From Lingula anatina (lineage: Eukaryota; Brachiopoda; Lingulata; Lingulida; Lingulidae): a DNA stretch of 64,000 bases. The notes beneath the pieces were generated by a model. That model did no database searches and was not told the origin of the DNA. It saw only the letters and a list, made by a program, of their open reading frames with translations. The stretch covers positions 316,130 to 380,129 of the forward strand of contig NW_019775236.1 of assembly GCF_001039355.2 (NCBI RefSeq), written 5' to 3'. Both the position numbers and the translations under genes were made by a program. Position 1 is the first letter of the stretch, and every line of letters begins with the position of its first letter. This document shows positions 23,825-38,075 of this stretch, piece by piece.

Positions 23825-26800
23825 ATGCGATTGTTGAGAATTTTTTCATCAAGGTGCCTTTTTTTGCTTCCGCATTTGACGACCTTCCCAGTGTCAGTTA
23901 AACGACTTAGTCATAGAAAGCTAACATCTGGCGGACCTAGCCTTCTGGAAAATCAATTTGAGGGGAAAATACTTACAAGAGTTTACAAAAATGTTATTAC
24001 TTTTTCTTCACGGGTCAACAGCTTTGTTTTTACTTTTAAAAACCGCAACAAGCCTACGTCTGGTAGCATTCAGGGTTTTCTAACATTTTCAGAGAGGGAA
24101 GGAAGGAAAAACGGCATAGAAAAGGATGGATAATTTTGCATGTGTCTTAGGTCATTGTTCATTTTGTGTCGTAAAAATTGTCTACGGCATCTCCTAGTTT
24201 ACATAAGCAGTCTTTGTAAAAAAATCACTTTTCAGTTTACTTTTCATAACAGTCTGAATGTCTCAGTGTTGAATGATGTTCGTCGGTTATTATTACTACG
24301 TTACTGGATACAGTCAATAGATATACGCCCTTATGGTATCCATTTCTTTAAAAACTCTGCAGGTCTATATATCACCCCAAACCTGTCTCTAAAGTGTAAC
24401 GGAAAACGATTTTCAAAATGTCACTAAAATTGGGAAGAACAGTCCTTGCTTTAAAAGTTAATCTCTCCCTCTCTTTTCTCTCAAATAACCCCTCCTCCCA
24501 CACCACCAAACCGTAAACGAATCTAGTGAGAACCAGCTGGCAGAAATCCACACCAAATGTGTATGCATTTGGTAGCAATCTCTCCGCTTAATGTTGTAAT
24601 ATGTTAACACTACAGTTTGGTATTTAACCCATCTGTTGGGTTCCCTTGTAGGTAAGACGATTTAAAACATAACAGTTGCTCACGCTGATTACACTTGTTG
24701 TAAATATTATTTCTTTATTACCATTATATCAAAACTGTAGATATTTTTAAGGACAGAAGATTTCTACAATACCTGAAACTATAGATTACATCAAGGATAT
24801 TTCCGTTTACTTTGATTACATCATTGATGTCTCCCGAATTGATCTTGCATTATTTACAGGCAATCAGCGCAATTTATCTTTTGTTTTATTAATTTGATAA
24901 AGCAAAACTGTGATGCAGGAAGGACGCAAAATTTTCAAACAAAAGTTAAATCAGGTTAATTTGTGTAGTTGATGAAAACATTATTAGATTTATGCAACAT
25001 AAAAAATGTTTTGTATCTTCATTTGAGGTACACGAATTCTTTGAATATATTCTTTTGAGTAAAATTGCTTTTTTGTGTGTGAAACGGCTTAATTTTCTGA
25101 AGACTATGGGCTGGTTTTCTCGTTGTTTTCGGGTCCTGAATTACAGCGATGTGTTTGTCAAAAGCATGAAAGTATCTTACACCTCCCCTCTCTTTCAAGT
25201 GCCACTGGTTTTTTACTTCTGACATTCCGAAATGTGCGGGAAAATTGAATTTCAATTCTTAATGTCACTTGACTTAGCGCGCGTGCTTTTGTATAGATCT
25301 TTTTCACAAAGTAAAAACTATCGAAAAGACTTTACACCCGCAACGAGGGAATTTTTACAGACATCTAAAGTTTGTGCAAGCATATTCAAAAGAACGTCTA
25401 ATTCAATTTAGAAAAAAGCTTTGAACTTTTAACGATAGGATCGATATAGGAAGGTACTGAGTAAACTTGACAGAAAATTACCGTATATATTCTACTGAAT
25501 AAGATATATTAAATTGAAGGCACATTTAAATAAAATTAATAAAAAAAACTAGAACTAGCGTCTTAGCTTGTCTTTTTCAAACCAACTTTCTTATCTCAAT
25601 AAACACATAAAGAAATATATGAGTGTCACAGTAATGAATAATGTCATACTGAGCATCAAAGGACGAGGAAGAGGTTTTGGTCTCCTTGAAAATGTGTGTC
25701 ACAGCGCATTTACTGCTGGACCACGCTGAAGTTACATTAATTATCTCACAGTTCCCGTCTCTACGGAGTGTCTCCAGCGAAATCATGGTCCATCATTTCT
25801 GTCACCGTCCTCTAGACACTGACACAGGAATGTACGCATCATGAATATGTAATCCTTCCCCAAACATTCCATATGAATACAATTGATTACGTACCTCTTT
25901 GAGGCCGCAATGAAAAATTATGCTGGCCTTATGAATTATGAGATGTTTTTGTCTCTCTCCCTAACCAGCCACTGTACGGTTAAACTAAGTGTTTAGTGCA
26001 ATATCATCTCCTTAACGGTGCACACCTGACTCAGTGTAGGAGAGAGTGTTAGCAGAGCTCGAGACACTGGGGAGCCGGGTGTCAGAAAATCGTAGGCGAC
26101 CGAGATATCTTGCTTTGTTTTGGTCTTATGGGGATTTGTTAACTCTTTGTTCCGCGTGCAAGTAAGGGGCCGAGACCTCCTAAGAGTGACCACCGCAAAC
26201 ATCTTGACTTTATATTCTGTGTGTCTTGGAGTTGTGAGACACCCACTTGGAATCCTTCTGAACCTGTTTAAAGAGTTTACGCAAGCTACACAAAACTAAG
26301 TAATCAGGCGTCGCTGGACACGAACACAACTGCAGTCGAGAACTGGTCAGTTTGATGTGCTTAATGTCTTCGGCTGGAATTCCTTGGAATATGAAACCCA
26401 CGGATGTACTAGGACTAGAATATAAAACCAGAGTATATAGTGAAGGTAATGTCACAAGATCCAATAATCCATACCGGTTTTTCTAATTTCTTAGCACTGA
26501 CGATATAATAGGACAAGACGGTCGCACGTTTTCAACGCGTCGTCTTCCGCAACGGACTTGGATTTGGAGGGAAATGTTAACGTGAACAGAAGTAAGTAGA
26601 CTGAAGCTACTATTTTGTAAAGAGCCCGTAACATAGTAAATGGACTAAAACGTCGCGTGTTTAACGGGACGAATAATTCTAAGGCACAAATCGTTGATAT
26701 AACGATGAGATAAAAAGGTATCAAAGCCAAATAAGACACACTAGGGTGAGCGCCGTGACGTTAAGCGTTCTGATTCGACACACTAAGTGAAAAGAACGAC

Positions 26801-29800
26801 ATATATTCTAGAGCCTACCTACGCCTATCGTCTATCTCTCAAACCGACTTTCAATCAGAGTTCAACGAACGATACCATAATTTAAAGCTGAAACCGGAAC
26901 AAAAGGAAAACGGTAAGGTGTTTTTCGCCTGTTTATTGTTTCTGGCTGCTTGTTTTTCACCTAAGGTGACACTGTGGACCCATATTTATGGTACTTTTTC
27001 CGTAAGACGAATGTTATCGGTGACAACAATTCTGGCTGTACTTATCAGTATTTAGATGTTTGCTGAGGTTGTATATATCAGTTAGTAAATCCCCTTCATT
27101 TGATACCTTAATCTTGCCTGCGATTAACAGCGGGGATTAGTAGTAGAGAGAACGGGTAGGTATAGTTAGACCATTGGTCAGTTCAATAAGGTTGCAATTA
27201 GGGGCTGTCGCAAAGATACATTTTATGTAGGCGGAAAAAGGAGTAAAAAGTTACAGGAACTAAAGGACACATGAAGAACTACGGGAATTATTTTCAAGGA
27301 TCAAAAGGCTAAATACTACAGGTAGAATTTATTTTCTCTCTTCTTGCGTTTTTGCCATATTTTATACTCGCCGTTTCTCACTTAGGCAGAAGTGTCTCAT
27401 TAATTTATAAATATCACAACATTCTATATTCATCTTGCCACGCAATCGCCTAACGTGACCATAAAATCTTTTAAACCGTGCGCTTGCTTGAAAGGCAATT
27501 GAAGAACCCCATGTGAGTGTTGAAAGAAAGGGAGGAATAGTTAGAGCTGTAAGTATGCAATCAAACTCATTATTCTTATATTTAGCTTGAATAAGTTGAA
27601 TATAAATTAGAATTTGCCCATCAATAATTTTATTCAGATCGATGCGTCAGTTAAACAAAGACTCTTAATCAAAAATTCATATGAGTGTGGCCGTTTATTT
27701 GGTTGAGTTACCATGGGTAGACACTTTACATATATACCATCCATAGAGGTAGATATTAAATATGTATAATGCACTTTTGCAAAAAATATTAGTCTGTTGA
27801 AAGCTTAAGTTAGCGACTGTTAAGTTGATGAAACGATAAACTCTACTGCGTGTTGTACAGACATAAATCTTTTCACAGCAATGATGCTTGTGTACCCTAA
27901 AAATGGGTGGGGTGGGTGGGGTGAAAGTTACAAAGGTAATTAACTGTATCAAATCATGTAGCAGTGCCTTTTATATATTTTTCGAGTTATTTATAGAAAG
28001 TACTCCTGAAAAAGTACCGTTCTGAGATGAATTTGGAAGATGTAGTAAATAATAAAGTATCTCCATCTCGAAGCATTAACTTAAAATGCACGGAATTATG
28101 ACGCAATTTAAAGAAAATAATCTCTATTTTCAAATAAGCCCATTTAACCCATAAAATCAATCAACGTTTCCTTATTATTCACAATAATAAAATTCCATAA
28201 AAGTGATGAGCACATGGAATTTGGGAGGAAACGGAACCGCGTGGTTAGATAAGCCGCTAAGGCAACTCCTCCCTGCTATACCAAAATGATTTATGTCAGG
28301 TACTTCTTCTTCACTAATTATCAGAGTCGTACAAGGCCATTATGTCGAACTCTTTTGAAAATCAAGCGGCTGAGAAATGATAAGACTCAAATCACCTACT
28401 TACGCCATTTGTAAGCGCATCAGCCGAACAAGATGGTGGGTGTCGTCCGAAGCTAAATTGCGACACGCTAAATAAATTTAGGCACACGCCCATCGTCCAT
28501 TAACACCTTTGAGGCAACCGACTGAAACGCGGCCGAGATCCTGACTGATTCTCCGACAGAAATATAACATACATTAAGTATACTAATTTTGTAAGGGCGG
28601 CGTATTTTTAGAAACTTAAAAAGCTGTAATATTTATATCTGCCTCTGATGATGCAAGGATGTTTGCTACAGATGGCACTCGTAAGGTTTTACTGGGTAAA
28701 CCCGAGTTTTCGGCTCTTTACAATTATATTTCTATTTTAAAATTCACCTCACCGGTGTCGATGCGTGACTTTATTTCACTTACCAGGTGTTGGAAAACGA
28801 AAAAAATCAATTAAAAACAAGAGAAAAAAGTACGACTTTCAGATTCATGACACTTAAAATAATTCACAGACTTTAATAGGCCTCCGAGATCGTTCGTTGA
28901 TCGTAACAATCTGTACTCACGCAGCCATTTTCTTCAAATTCTCAATTTCATGGTTTTTGCTCTTACCTTTAATACCACAGCAGAAAGGTGACATTAATAA
29001 CCCGCTGACGTGCACCTGTAGTACTGCCGAGTGTTGACAGCGTTGATTGATTAGAGGTCCGACCGGGGGACATGCGGAGAAAACTGATGCAGGGCCAACT
29101 GCATCGCAGGATATTGGGGACGTCCTTTTTTCCGTCTCTCTATTTCATTTTCACACCTGCTGCTATCAAAAGTTAAGTGCAATGAATTAATTAATCAATT
29201 TAATTTAAAAATGCAGACCGTTCTCCTTTTTTTCAGGCATTTGCAATCGGATACATAAATCAAAGGAACTCGTATGGTTGTGCAATGCTATTCGATTTAT
29301 GATCACGTGTTTTTAAACGCCAAAAGAACTTTGTTCTATAAAGTGGGAATGTAAAATACCTTTTTTCCTGAAATGTTTATCTGACAAATATTCAATACAA
29401 TTACAACAGCGGTGAAAGAAGACCATTGTCACCTGATACAGGAGACAATTAAATTCATCTGATCCACAAAATAATCAACGTCATAAATGACATTGTGAAT
29501 AATGTTTTTAAAAAATATATCACAATTAAAAACAGCACAGAGGTATGTGGTTTAATAGACAAGTTTTGCTGCATTTCCATCATCATCACAAAAATACTTG
29601 ACGCTGTAAATAAAATCTGAAGAAATATGCATTTCATCATCCAAAAATCTTTAACAAAGAGGTTGAAAAAAAAAAGAAAAAATCATTTGCAATGCTCCAC
29701 GCTCCTGGGGATGATTTTGATCACAATTTTTACCTTTACTCCATAATTAATAAACCCAAATGCACTTAATTGTATAAAAGTGCCCTTTAGTAATATAATT

Positions 29801-32238
29801 TTTCTCGAAAGTGGATCATATCCTGCAATGTTATGGAAGAGTCCCTTGCGGTGCCAATTAGTTACATGACGGTGCATGTCATTAGAGACTAGCTGCAGGT
29901 GGCGAACGTCTCCGCTGAGCACACCGAATATATCACCTGAGACTTAAAATAACTTAACTGTGACAGAAAAGTACAGTAATTATTGAGAAAGAATAAAACA
30001 CTCTCGAGCATCGATGTTACTGTTTGATGTATTTATACATCGAGAAATTGATCCAACAATAAAAAAATTAAATAAAAAATTGCGCGCGATTAATAATGAC
30101 ACTTTGAACAAAATATTAATATGACGACATCAGGTGTGTTGTATGGTTAATGATTTAGGTGTAAATAATCTAGATCTGATTATGTGGGCGGAGAGTTTTT
30201 TGTCTCTTTAAAATCGCCATTCCCTTTTTAAATCGTTTTCTATTTCAAGAAACCCATTAATACCGACAAAAAAGTTGAGGTATGTTAACTATTAGTTTCA
30301 GAAACTGCCAAACTCATATATCGCATGTTAATAGACGATTTTTTGACGTCAGCATTTAAAAATCCTGTGATGTTGACATCCCATTATCAAGGGCGAATCA
30401 TTTTAAAGAAATGATGATGGTCACAAATATCAATTTCATAAAAAAGATTGTTGAAAATATAAAACGAACCGGTTTACCTGATATGTAGCCTGTCACGTGG
30501 GTTAAACACAACCACACAACCAATACACCTAAAAAGGTGGAAAATTTAACGAGGACAAATTGTATCTTATATATTAATAATGGGATTTCGTTTATCAATT
30601 TGTATTTTAAGGGGCGTAGGTGCTAAATAGAAACCAAGGTATCTTCAACGTGGTTTGGTTTACATATCTCTAAACTCCCTCCACCTGTTTACTCTATTGT
30701 TTATTTCTTTGTAGTAATTTCTTTGAGAAATGCCCTCTTAATGTGACGGATAATTCTACATTCTCTCAACCTGACTGACTTTGGGTGATGTGGTACATCT
30801 GATGGACAAGCATGGATGAGTGTTTAGAATGCTGGTGGCCCAATTTGGGTAAAAAGAATAGTGCCAAGCCAGATTGTAAAGCGACTTGATGCGTGGTATG
30901 TGACAGCAAATGTCAAAAGCGTTGGCTGGTGAATGTTCGAATTCACTTAAGATTGTCGCGGTGTGTACTTTCTATTCACCAGCTTCGTGTCTATTGATAC
31001 ACTGTTTTCTTATAAATTAAGTGTCTCCCTAAACATCGCCCCCATCGTTCCATACACAGACAGTAAGAGACACAATAAACCTGGCATTTCAGCCCTTTTC
31101 TCAGACTACATCGGATTACAGTAAAAATCCAAATATTCAAATATTAAATATATACTCTACACACAAACGATACAAGTGGATTTGTTTTATTTGATTATTT
31201 CGGGTATTATTTTCTATATTTGTTTGTTACATTTGAAACTAATACAAATATTCATTTTGACGTTAGAATAAAAAAATTACTATTAACGCTTATCGCAAAA
31301 TAGCAAACTTTCCTGTAAAATAATAGTCATCAGCAGCAGTACTTAAGTTAAGATTATAGCAGTTCAGCTAATAATAATAATAGTAATAAAATTATGCCAA
31401 GAAAATTGTAATTTAAGCCCAATAATAGTACTTAGAAAATTACGATGATTGAGTTACAACATGAACGATAAAATGATTTATAACTACTGTAATTGCACTT
31501 TCAAAAGTAATAAGGGCATAATAATTCATATCAGCCTTTCAACAAATTATCAATATTGTTGTTGGTCCATTGTCCATGACATCAGACTGATAATGACATT
31601 AACGGTTAAAGTATTGCTTCATATTGTATGTATCGTACCATAAATCTAGGGCTCTTCACTTTCTCTTTGGATAGAGTTCTATTAGGAGATAATAAATGGT
31701 TGCGGCTGGGTCACCGTAATAAGTAATATTCGGGTCATTACATTACAATGACAACAAGACGATGAGTTGAGACACGCCAACCTGTCATATGCATTGCAAA
31801 AGCATGTGATCCCGAAGACGTGTCGTGGAACTTCACGAGGACAGAGATGATAGATGAGGGGCGAGACTTGAAAGTGGAGATCGGCCAGGTGGGGCACAGC
31901 AGATAGGGCATTAATGGGACTTGTTACATTTTAAAGCTTTCAGCAAAGACCTTGTGTGATCTTTCAATCAAAATAATTCGCCTGCAGCAGGCAGTTCAGC
32001 TGGTATCACCCTCTTTTCAAGACGGCGGTCTGGTGTCATTTAAAGGCAGAAGACACGGTGTAACGGATGGTAAATTTGTTATTTTTTTTACATTTTTCAA
32101 ATATTAAAGTGAAAAATGCCATTTTCTAGAGAGAAAATATATATTATGGTTGAAAAAACAACTACTTCAAAGATGTTATCAGTAGGCGGAGAAAAAATTC
32201 CTAAAAGCAACGGATAGAAAAATATTCTAAACATGCCG

Positions 32239-32273
32239 TGACGTCACAAGTTAAGTGAGAGGTCATGTGACCT
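32239..32273. promoter_or_regulatory. Candidate regulatory cluster: CRE plus inverted nuclear-receptor half-sites
   Basis: TGACGTCA at 32239-32246 is followed within 14 bp by AGGTCA-TG-TGACCT at 32260-32273, an inverted repeat of the nuclear-receptor half-site with a 2-bp spacer. The tight spacing in otherwise AT-rich spacer DNA is notable, but single sites of this length also occur by chance. Confidence 0.25.
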
Positions 32274-34458
32274 AGACGCAGGTGTGCTTTGACAAAGATC
32301 TCCCCGCGATAAACAAAACCCAGATGATGGAGATAGAAACTGATAAATTCCTCAGATAAGCCCGATAACGACCTGCAAGTACTGACATTTTGAGGGTAAT
32401 AATTCAACCTGCTACCATTTCAGTCCTGTTTCCCACCTGCATTTCTGAAAGTAAGAAGGCTGCGGTCGTAATTTATACCCAATGTCGTTAAAGTGTTTTC
32501 TTTGTGATACGACTTTACTTATCGTAAAAGATCGCGCTTTGTGAAACTTATCTCTAATCATAAAGCAATTTCATGAAACAAAGCAAATTTCACCTTATTT
32601 ATATGGCGTTAATTTTTTTACGAATTTACTGCCTCGATTGATGGGAGATGGTTGAATATGTTGTGGACAGGTCACCCACAGAAAGTGTTGGTGAAAATGC
32701 TTTCGCAACAATCGTAACATCGACGAATTCTTTAATTGAGAGAACGCAACAATTAAAGAGCCAGTCGCCCTCCATGTGACACCATGATAAACAGTTTAAA
32801 AACACCCAATACTAAACAACGGAATGCCTATCAGTAGTATCCAATGAGGTGTATCCTTACTCTTGTTTCTATTACAGATATCTAACTGAAAGTTGCACGA
32901 ACATATGGAACCGATTGTCTTTTTCACACGACTTTTCACGCTGACCCCATAAAATACACCCAGTAATGAAAAGATATCGTTGCGTGATTGTTTCTGCTTA
33001 GTCCGGATGTCAATGATGCTTTCATTAATAACAGATAAATTGTTGTATGGCTTGAAAGTTTATATAGATTTATCACGTGAATTACCCTCTCGCCCCCTCA
33101 CTTTCTGTGACGCGCAAGGGAGTGCGCGCGTGCACACACACTACAAGACAATCCAATTACTATTTATCATGTTTAAATCATATGGGTTGGCAGTTTCTAG
33201 AAAGTATTACAGTTGATAATGCAATTTTGACGTGGTCACCTCCCACCACTATGGGTATCCCTTATACACATCAGAAAAATGTTTTTTTTCTTTGTTTTGA
33301 TTTTATCACAATAAAGATGTGGTGCAATTTTCAATTTTTAAACGCCTCTCTTCTTTTCCAAATTATGGCCCGGGAAGAAAACCTTTCAAAGGCAGCTGTT
33401 TTCCAAATCTCGACTTAAAGTTTTGAACTTTTAAATTTAAAATAGCCGTTTCCTTTCTCTTTCGCATATTACGAGAACCCTCCCACATACTGAAAGCAGG
33501 TTTTTAGATATCGTAAGGATACAGATGTCAAAATGGCACAGTGTTGGGATTTTTCTCTTGGGATTGCCTCCGATATTCTCATGTTTTAGAGTCCACGTGT
33601 ACCATGCAGGGTGCAGTGCCAGACTGCGTGGCGCTCGAAGGGAAGTGGCACTGTTGAGGTTTTCGGTAGTGTCGAGGGAAAGGGAGGCTCAAAATTACAT
33701 ATAATATAAAGAATTCTCTTTCCTGGAAAATAATTTTTTAAAAAAGTTTTTTACGTGTTTTTTTTATTATTATTATTAATTCTATTTTGTTTTATTTCAC
33801 TATGAGATGATGACTTAAACCACGTCCTGAACGATAACGAGACCTAATTGCGGACAAATCAGAGACAATCCTATAAAAAGCTTCAAATCAAAAGAAAAAA
33901 ACAAAATGAAAGGCCTGAAACGATAAAAAAGGCATTTGTCTATCTATGATGAGATGATTAAATGGTATTCTTGTGTAAGTAACAGCATGTCGATATGGAG
34001 ATAAAAAATGAGAAGGGCATCATCATGAATCTAAATGATAAAATCAATAATTTTGTCTAGCCACTCCGCCCTCTCGTGCAAAAAATAAAGTCCAAGTGTA
34101 GAAACACTTTGATGATAAATGCTAGCTTACAACAGTAAGAAAAATATCGGTGTTTCATTTCACTATGCCAAGCTTTTCACTTGATACGACATTTAACGGC
34201 TGTTTGTTTGTTAAAAAAAGAAATAGTAACAAAACACATTGGGATCGTCTCGTTTTTTCTTTCCATGCCCTGTAGAGTCAGCGGTGGGTTAGGTAAATAA
34301 GCAGTTAGCTTTGTTCTTCTCTCATTTGTCTCGATAGAAGAAGGATCGTTGAACATCCCCCCAGAAAGATGTGTTATTCTTCGAATATTTTATTACGTCT
34401 AGCGTGGTACAAGGTATTGCGGCTCGGTACATTTTCATTTTGATTTTTCCTTTTCTTT

Positions 34459-34464
<6 letters not shown>

Positions 34465-34505
<41 letters not shown>
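34465..34505. repeat. (CT)n microsatellite
   Basis: About 20 CT units in the spacer between the BMP genes. Confidence 0.95.
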
Positions 34506-34507
<2 letters not shown>

Positions 34508-35177
34508 GTAACCAAGGAGCTCAGCGGTGTCAATTAGAAAAAAGTTAAAAATTGTGATTGACACTGACAAATTGTTCTTCCAACTGGCAAAAGACTTGAC
34601 TTACTACGCAAACACAGGCCACGCGCACATGCCGCGATCTGTCTTGGGTTATTTCCCATCTTACGTGCACCCTTTCTCGTTGGTGATAGCGCACTCAGAC
34701 ACGTTTGTATAATATAAAATGAGAAGAGGGTGAAAATACATTTTAGTGGAACTTGCAAGCGAGGTTGCCTTGGGCATAGGAATTGTTGCACTGAAATGAA
34801 AAAGAATATTATCAGCGTGACACTCAAATGGGATTGGAATATTATAAGATAAAGGAAAACAGTAATTTTATAGGCAATAAGAATCTACAAAATACAATCT
34901 CGCCAATTTTCTCCGATATATTAATAAGAGAGACATCCGTGTTATATATTGTAAATTCGAATGTAAAAAAGAAACATTTAAGGATATGATAACTTGTTTT
35001 GAAAAGTTGGTTATTTTGGCCTGATGAAACATTAAATGCACAAGAGTGGGCCAAGATCCTCCCTCAAATTGTCCATTTTCCAAAAGTTGAAAGATACGTA
35101 TTTGCATATATGTATTGAGATAAAAGACAAAAATCTTCCTCTAAGGTACATGTAGGCCTACTCAGTAGGGAGAAGAC

Positions 35178-35178
<1 letters not shown>

Positions 35179-35216
<38 letters not shown>

Positions 35217-35412
35217 CCACCCCCCCCCCCCCCCCCCNNNNNNNNNNNNNNNNNNNNNNNNNNNNNNNNNNNNNNNNNNNNNNNNNNNNNNNNNNNNNNN
35301 NNNNNNNNNNNNNNNNNNNNNNNNNNNNNNNNNNNNNNNNNNNNNNNNNNNNNNNNNNNNNNNNNNNNNNNNNNNNNNNNNNNNNNNNNNNNNNNNCCCC
35401 CCCCCCCCCCCC
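35179..35412. other. Assembly gap (159 N, 35238-35396) bounded by poly-C
   Basis: Runs of C up to 59 bases, broken only by a short GCCA, flank the N run on the left, and 16 C flank it on the right. The poly-C/poly-G tract is the likely cause of the failed assembly. The true length is unknown. Confidence 0.98.
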
Positions 35413-37400
35413 GGTCCAGCACATCAATATTGCTCTCATTGTCGGGGGTGATGGTCATGATACATAATGCGGCGCAGCTCCAGTTCTTATCAAAGTAACC
35501 AACTTATCGCGATGAATTAAGACTAATCAAATGTATAAGTTTCCTCCTATTAGATATACACGGCCGGAGGGTGCGTGCACCTCCTACGTACGCCGCCCCC
35601 CCCCCCAACCAAAATTTAGCCGCTCCCTCTGATTTTCCGCCTCTCCGAACTGACCGACATCGTTTGTGACCAATAGATTGTGTCGCCTAACAAATTACAA
35701 GTAATAATAAAGTTGACGCAAATAACCCTGAAGTGGGGGTCATTCCTTGTAATGAGGACATTCCTGTGTCCCCTCAGGTGTGCAACTTAATATAGTTCAT
35801 TTTTGGAAGTGAGCAATTATTAAACTATCGCACTATGAACTATTAACTTTACACCATCTCTGAGATAAAATCACAGTACCAAATGAGGAGGATCCATAAG
35901 ATGACCCGGAGAATAATGAATAAAGTGACAACTATCAGAAGTGGGAGTATAAATGTGACAAATATGCGACCAGGGAGCAAGCAAGATATTTTGATGCGGT
36001 TTTGATGTCTCTTTCGGATCCTTTCCACAAAGTGTCGCAATGATGTCTTGTCATGTTACCTCTCATGCACAAGGAAATAATAGGCCTTTTACAGTATACC
36101 CGCCGGGATCCCAACTGATCTTATCCAAAACTGGGGTTTGACTCGAGTTTGCATTTCAAATAACTAAAAAACCGCTCGCGGTCTCTGATGAGGAACACAA
36201 GTGTACTTGCTTCTCGTGACAGCTGTGTTCCCCTTCCATCTGTACGAACAGCTGACCGTAATCTACACGTCATAGGAAAACACATTGTACTGTCATATAC
36301 AGAAAGACGACTCCAAAAACACACATCTTTTGAGCGCAGTTTACCTTTAGAAACGTTGAAAGCATGCCGAAGCCATTGAAGTGGGGTCTAGGGTTAAATA
36401 AATTGATACAGTATACATGGTCTGAATTGGCAAGTCGAAGAGTGAAGGTTTGGAAACTTGGGAGTCAAATTAAGAAAGTCAGTGTTTTCGCAATCAATTC
36501 TTTCGAGAACAAAAGCTACAGACAGACGTGTCTTTATTTCCGTTTAGACTTTAATCTAAGGCCCCGAAGGTCAAAGAAACGAATGCTGGTATCTTTGTTA
36601 AGGAATTAGTTACGTTGAAAGAGAAAGCTGATCACAAGTATTGAACCTTATAAAATCAGCAATATAATTTAAGCAGTACAAAACAAATGTATTAGAAGTA
36701 ATGTAAAGTCGAACATGAGAAGGTTACACGGTTTAAAAGTGAAAATAAAGCGGCATGACAATGCCTTTGAAATAGCTGTACTTTTGTCAACGGAGCCGTG
36801 ATCAATCAATTGGACTAAGGCGAAATTTGTCACCGCATAGACTGTGGTCTGTTCTTTTTCTAAATATTAACTGCGGAGGCTCAATTAATGCTGCTCTAGT
36901 AGGAAGTAAGACTGCATTTTGCCTGTGGCGACATAAACTTGGAAGGAATCCTTCGTCTTAACAATCTAACGCAAATTAAAAGTATCGCCCTAGGGCATCG
37001 TTTTGTCACCTGTCATCAAGCGCGTGGTCGTTGTTTGTAACGCAGTTAACTAAAATGTAGTAAGGTCATTAATCCCATGATCCCCCCCCCTCAAAGCAAA
37101 GCGCCAATGATTCAGTTATATGAGGAACAACAACGCATACTATTAAATGCATTAATCATGTTGCAGTCAAACCTTGCCGCTAAGTATATTTCCTCCTCCG
37201 TGTTTTAATTTTTCCTTTCCTTAACGCGAGTTCTTATTTGTCAGGTTCTTGTGATATCAGAGCGGAATGAAACCATATCCTTCTCTTAACGTAGAACCCA
37301 CCTGTTCCGAAATTAAAATGTCTCCATTCTAACTCATATCAAGAAGAAATTTTATCAATTTTTCGCTAACTGACTTCTCTCAATTTATTAACAGGGCCCA
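35413..37400. other. Intergenic region between the two BMP genes, right part
   Basis: Nothing coding was recognised. A second short C-run occurs near 35597 and another at 37082. The region runs up to the putative BMP2/4 promoter. Confidence 0.45.
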
Positions 37401-37510
37401 AATTGACGCATGCGTGTTAGCTCCTGACTAGGATGAAAACAGCCAATCAGCGCACACTTAAGGACAAAGCAGAAAAGTGATCGACAGTGATATAATCTGC
37501 AGACTGGAAA
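37395..37510 (+). promoter_or_regulatory. Putative BMP2/4 promoter
   Basis: Contains GACGCATGCGTG (resembling an NRF1 palindrome) near 37405, an inverted-type CCAAT context AGCCAATCAGCGC near 37440, and GATATAATC near 37489. The combination lies just upstream of a plausible non-coding first exon with a strong donor. The start site itself cannot be read from the sequence. Confidence 0.4.
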
Positions 37511-38075
37511 GTGGGATGCTCCGAACTTATTCCGGCAAGTGACTCAGTGGGAAACAAGAGCACGGATTAAAATCAGCAAACAATTTCTTAGGATTTACCT
37601 CTGACGAGCACAAGCAGCAAAGTCATTCTGTGTGGGAATTTGTTGAAAAGCACACCTGATGCTCACTTAAACGGCAACTTTTGTGGATCTTAACTTCCGA
37701 AATGGAAGAAAGAGACACCACAAACAAGCGACAGTGCAAGAGGGCAGATACCAGTCACTACGGGAGAACAAGCCTCTCGGATTTATTACATTGCCAAATC
37801 GAACAAGAATAAACTAGCAAGGAGTTTAACCTCGCGCCGCAGTTAGAGAACCTTTCAGAAACAATTATGTGAATATGTTACTTTGAGCTTTCGAAGATTA
37901 ACTCAGTGCATTTAAGGAGTACATTTACATTTCATATATGCATTTATATTTACCCGAATGGAAACTGTTCATGTCAAGGATTTTTGGTAGGCCGCTCAAG
38001 TATCGGGGCTTTCCTTGGTCCACCGGTCTTTCTACTGTATCCGCCTGTTCTCGGACATCACTGAGCAGTTACCTG
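37500..38075 (+). other. Probable non-coding first exon (5' UTR) of BMP2/4
   Basis: BMP2/4 genes typically have a non-coding first exon. The coding exon here begins only 8 nt after an acceptor (TTTTGTTGCAG, ending 40802), so an upstream exon must exist. The strongest nearby donor is ACCTG|GTAAGTGCC, giving an exon end at 38075. The start of this exon is a guess. An upstream ORF starting at 37938 would run through the junction. Confidence 0.5.

Larger units (their letters stand above)
23840..35178. other. Intergenic region between the two BMP genes, left part
   Basis: Over 11 kb with no exon, transposon terminus or RNA gene that I can support. Short ORFs on both strands show no domain or splice context. 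Most is AT-rich, with GC-richer patches near 26.0-26.8 kb and 28.2-29.1 kb. Because it separates two developmental ligand genes, it is a natural place for shared enhancers, but this is inferred from position only. Confidence 0.5.

Noticed and set aside
26491-26739. Minus-strand frame with hydrophobic segments between the BMP genes
   Set aside because: Hydrophobic runs arise easily from AT-rich DNA. No homology, start context or splice partners were seen.
35158-35458. Poly-Gly open frames across the gap
   Set aside because: Products of the poly-C tract and N positions.
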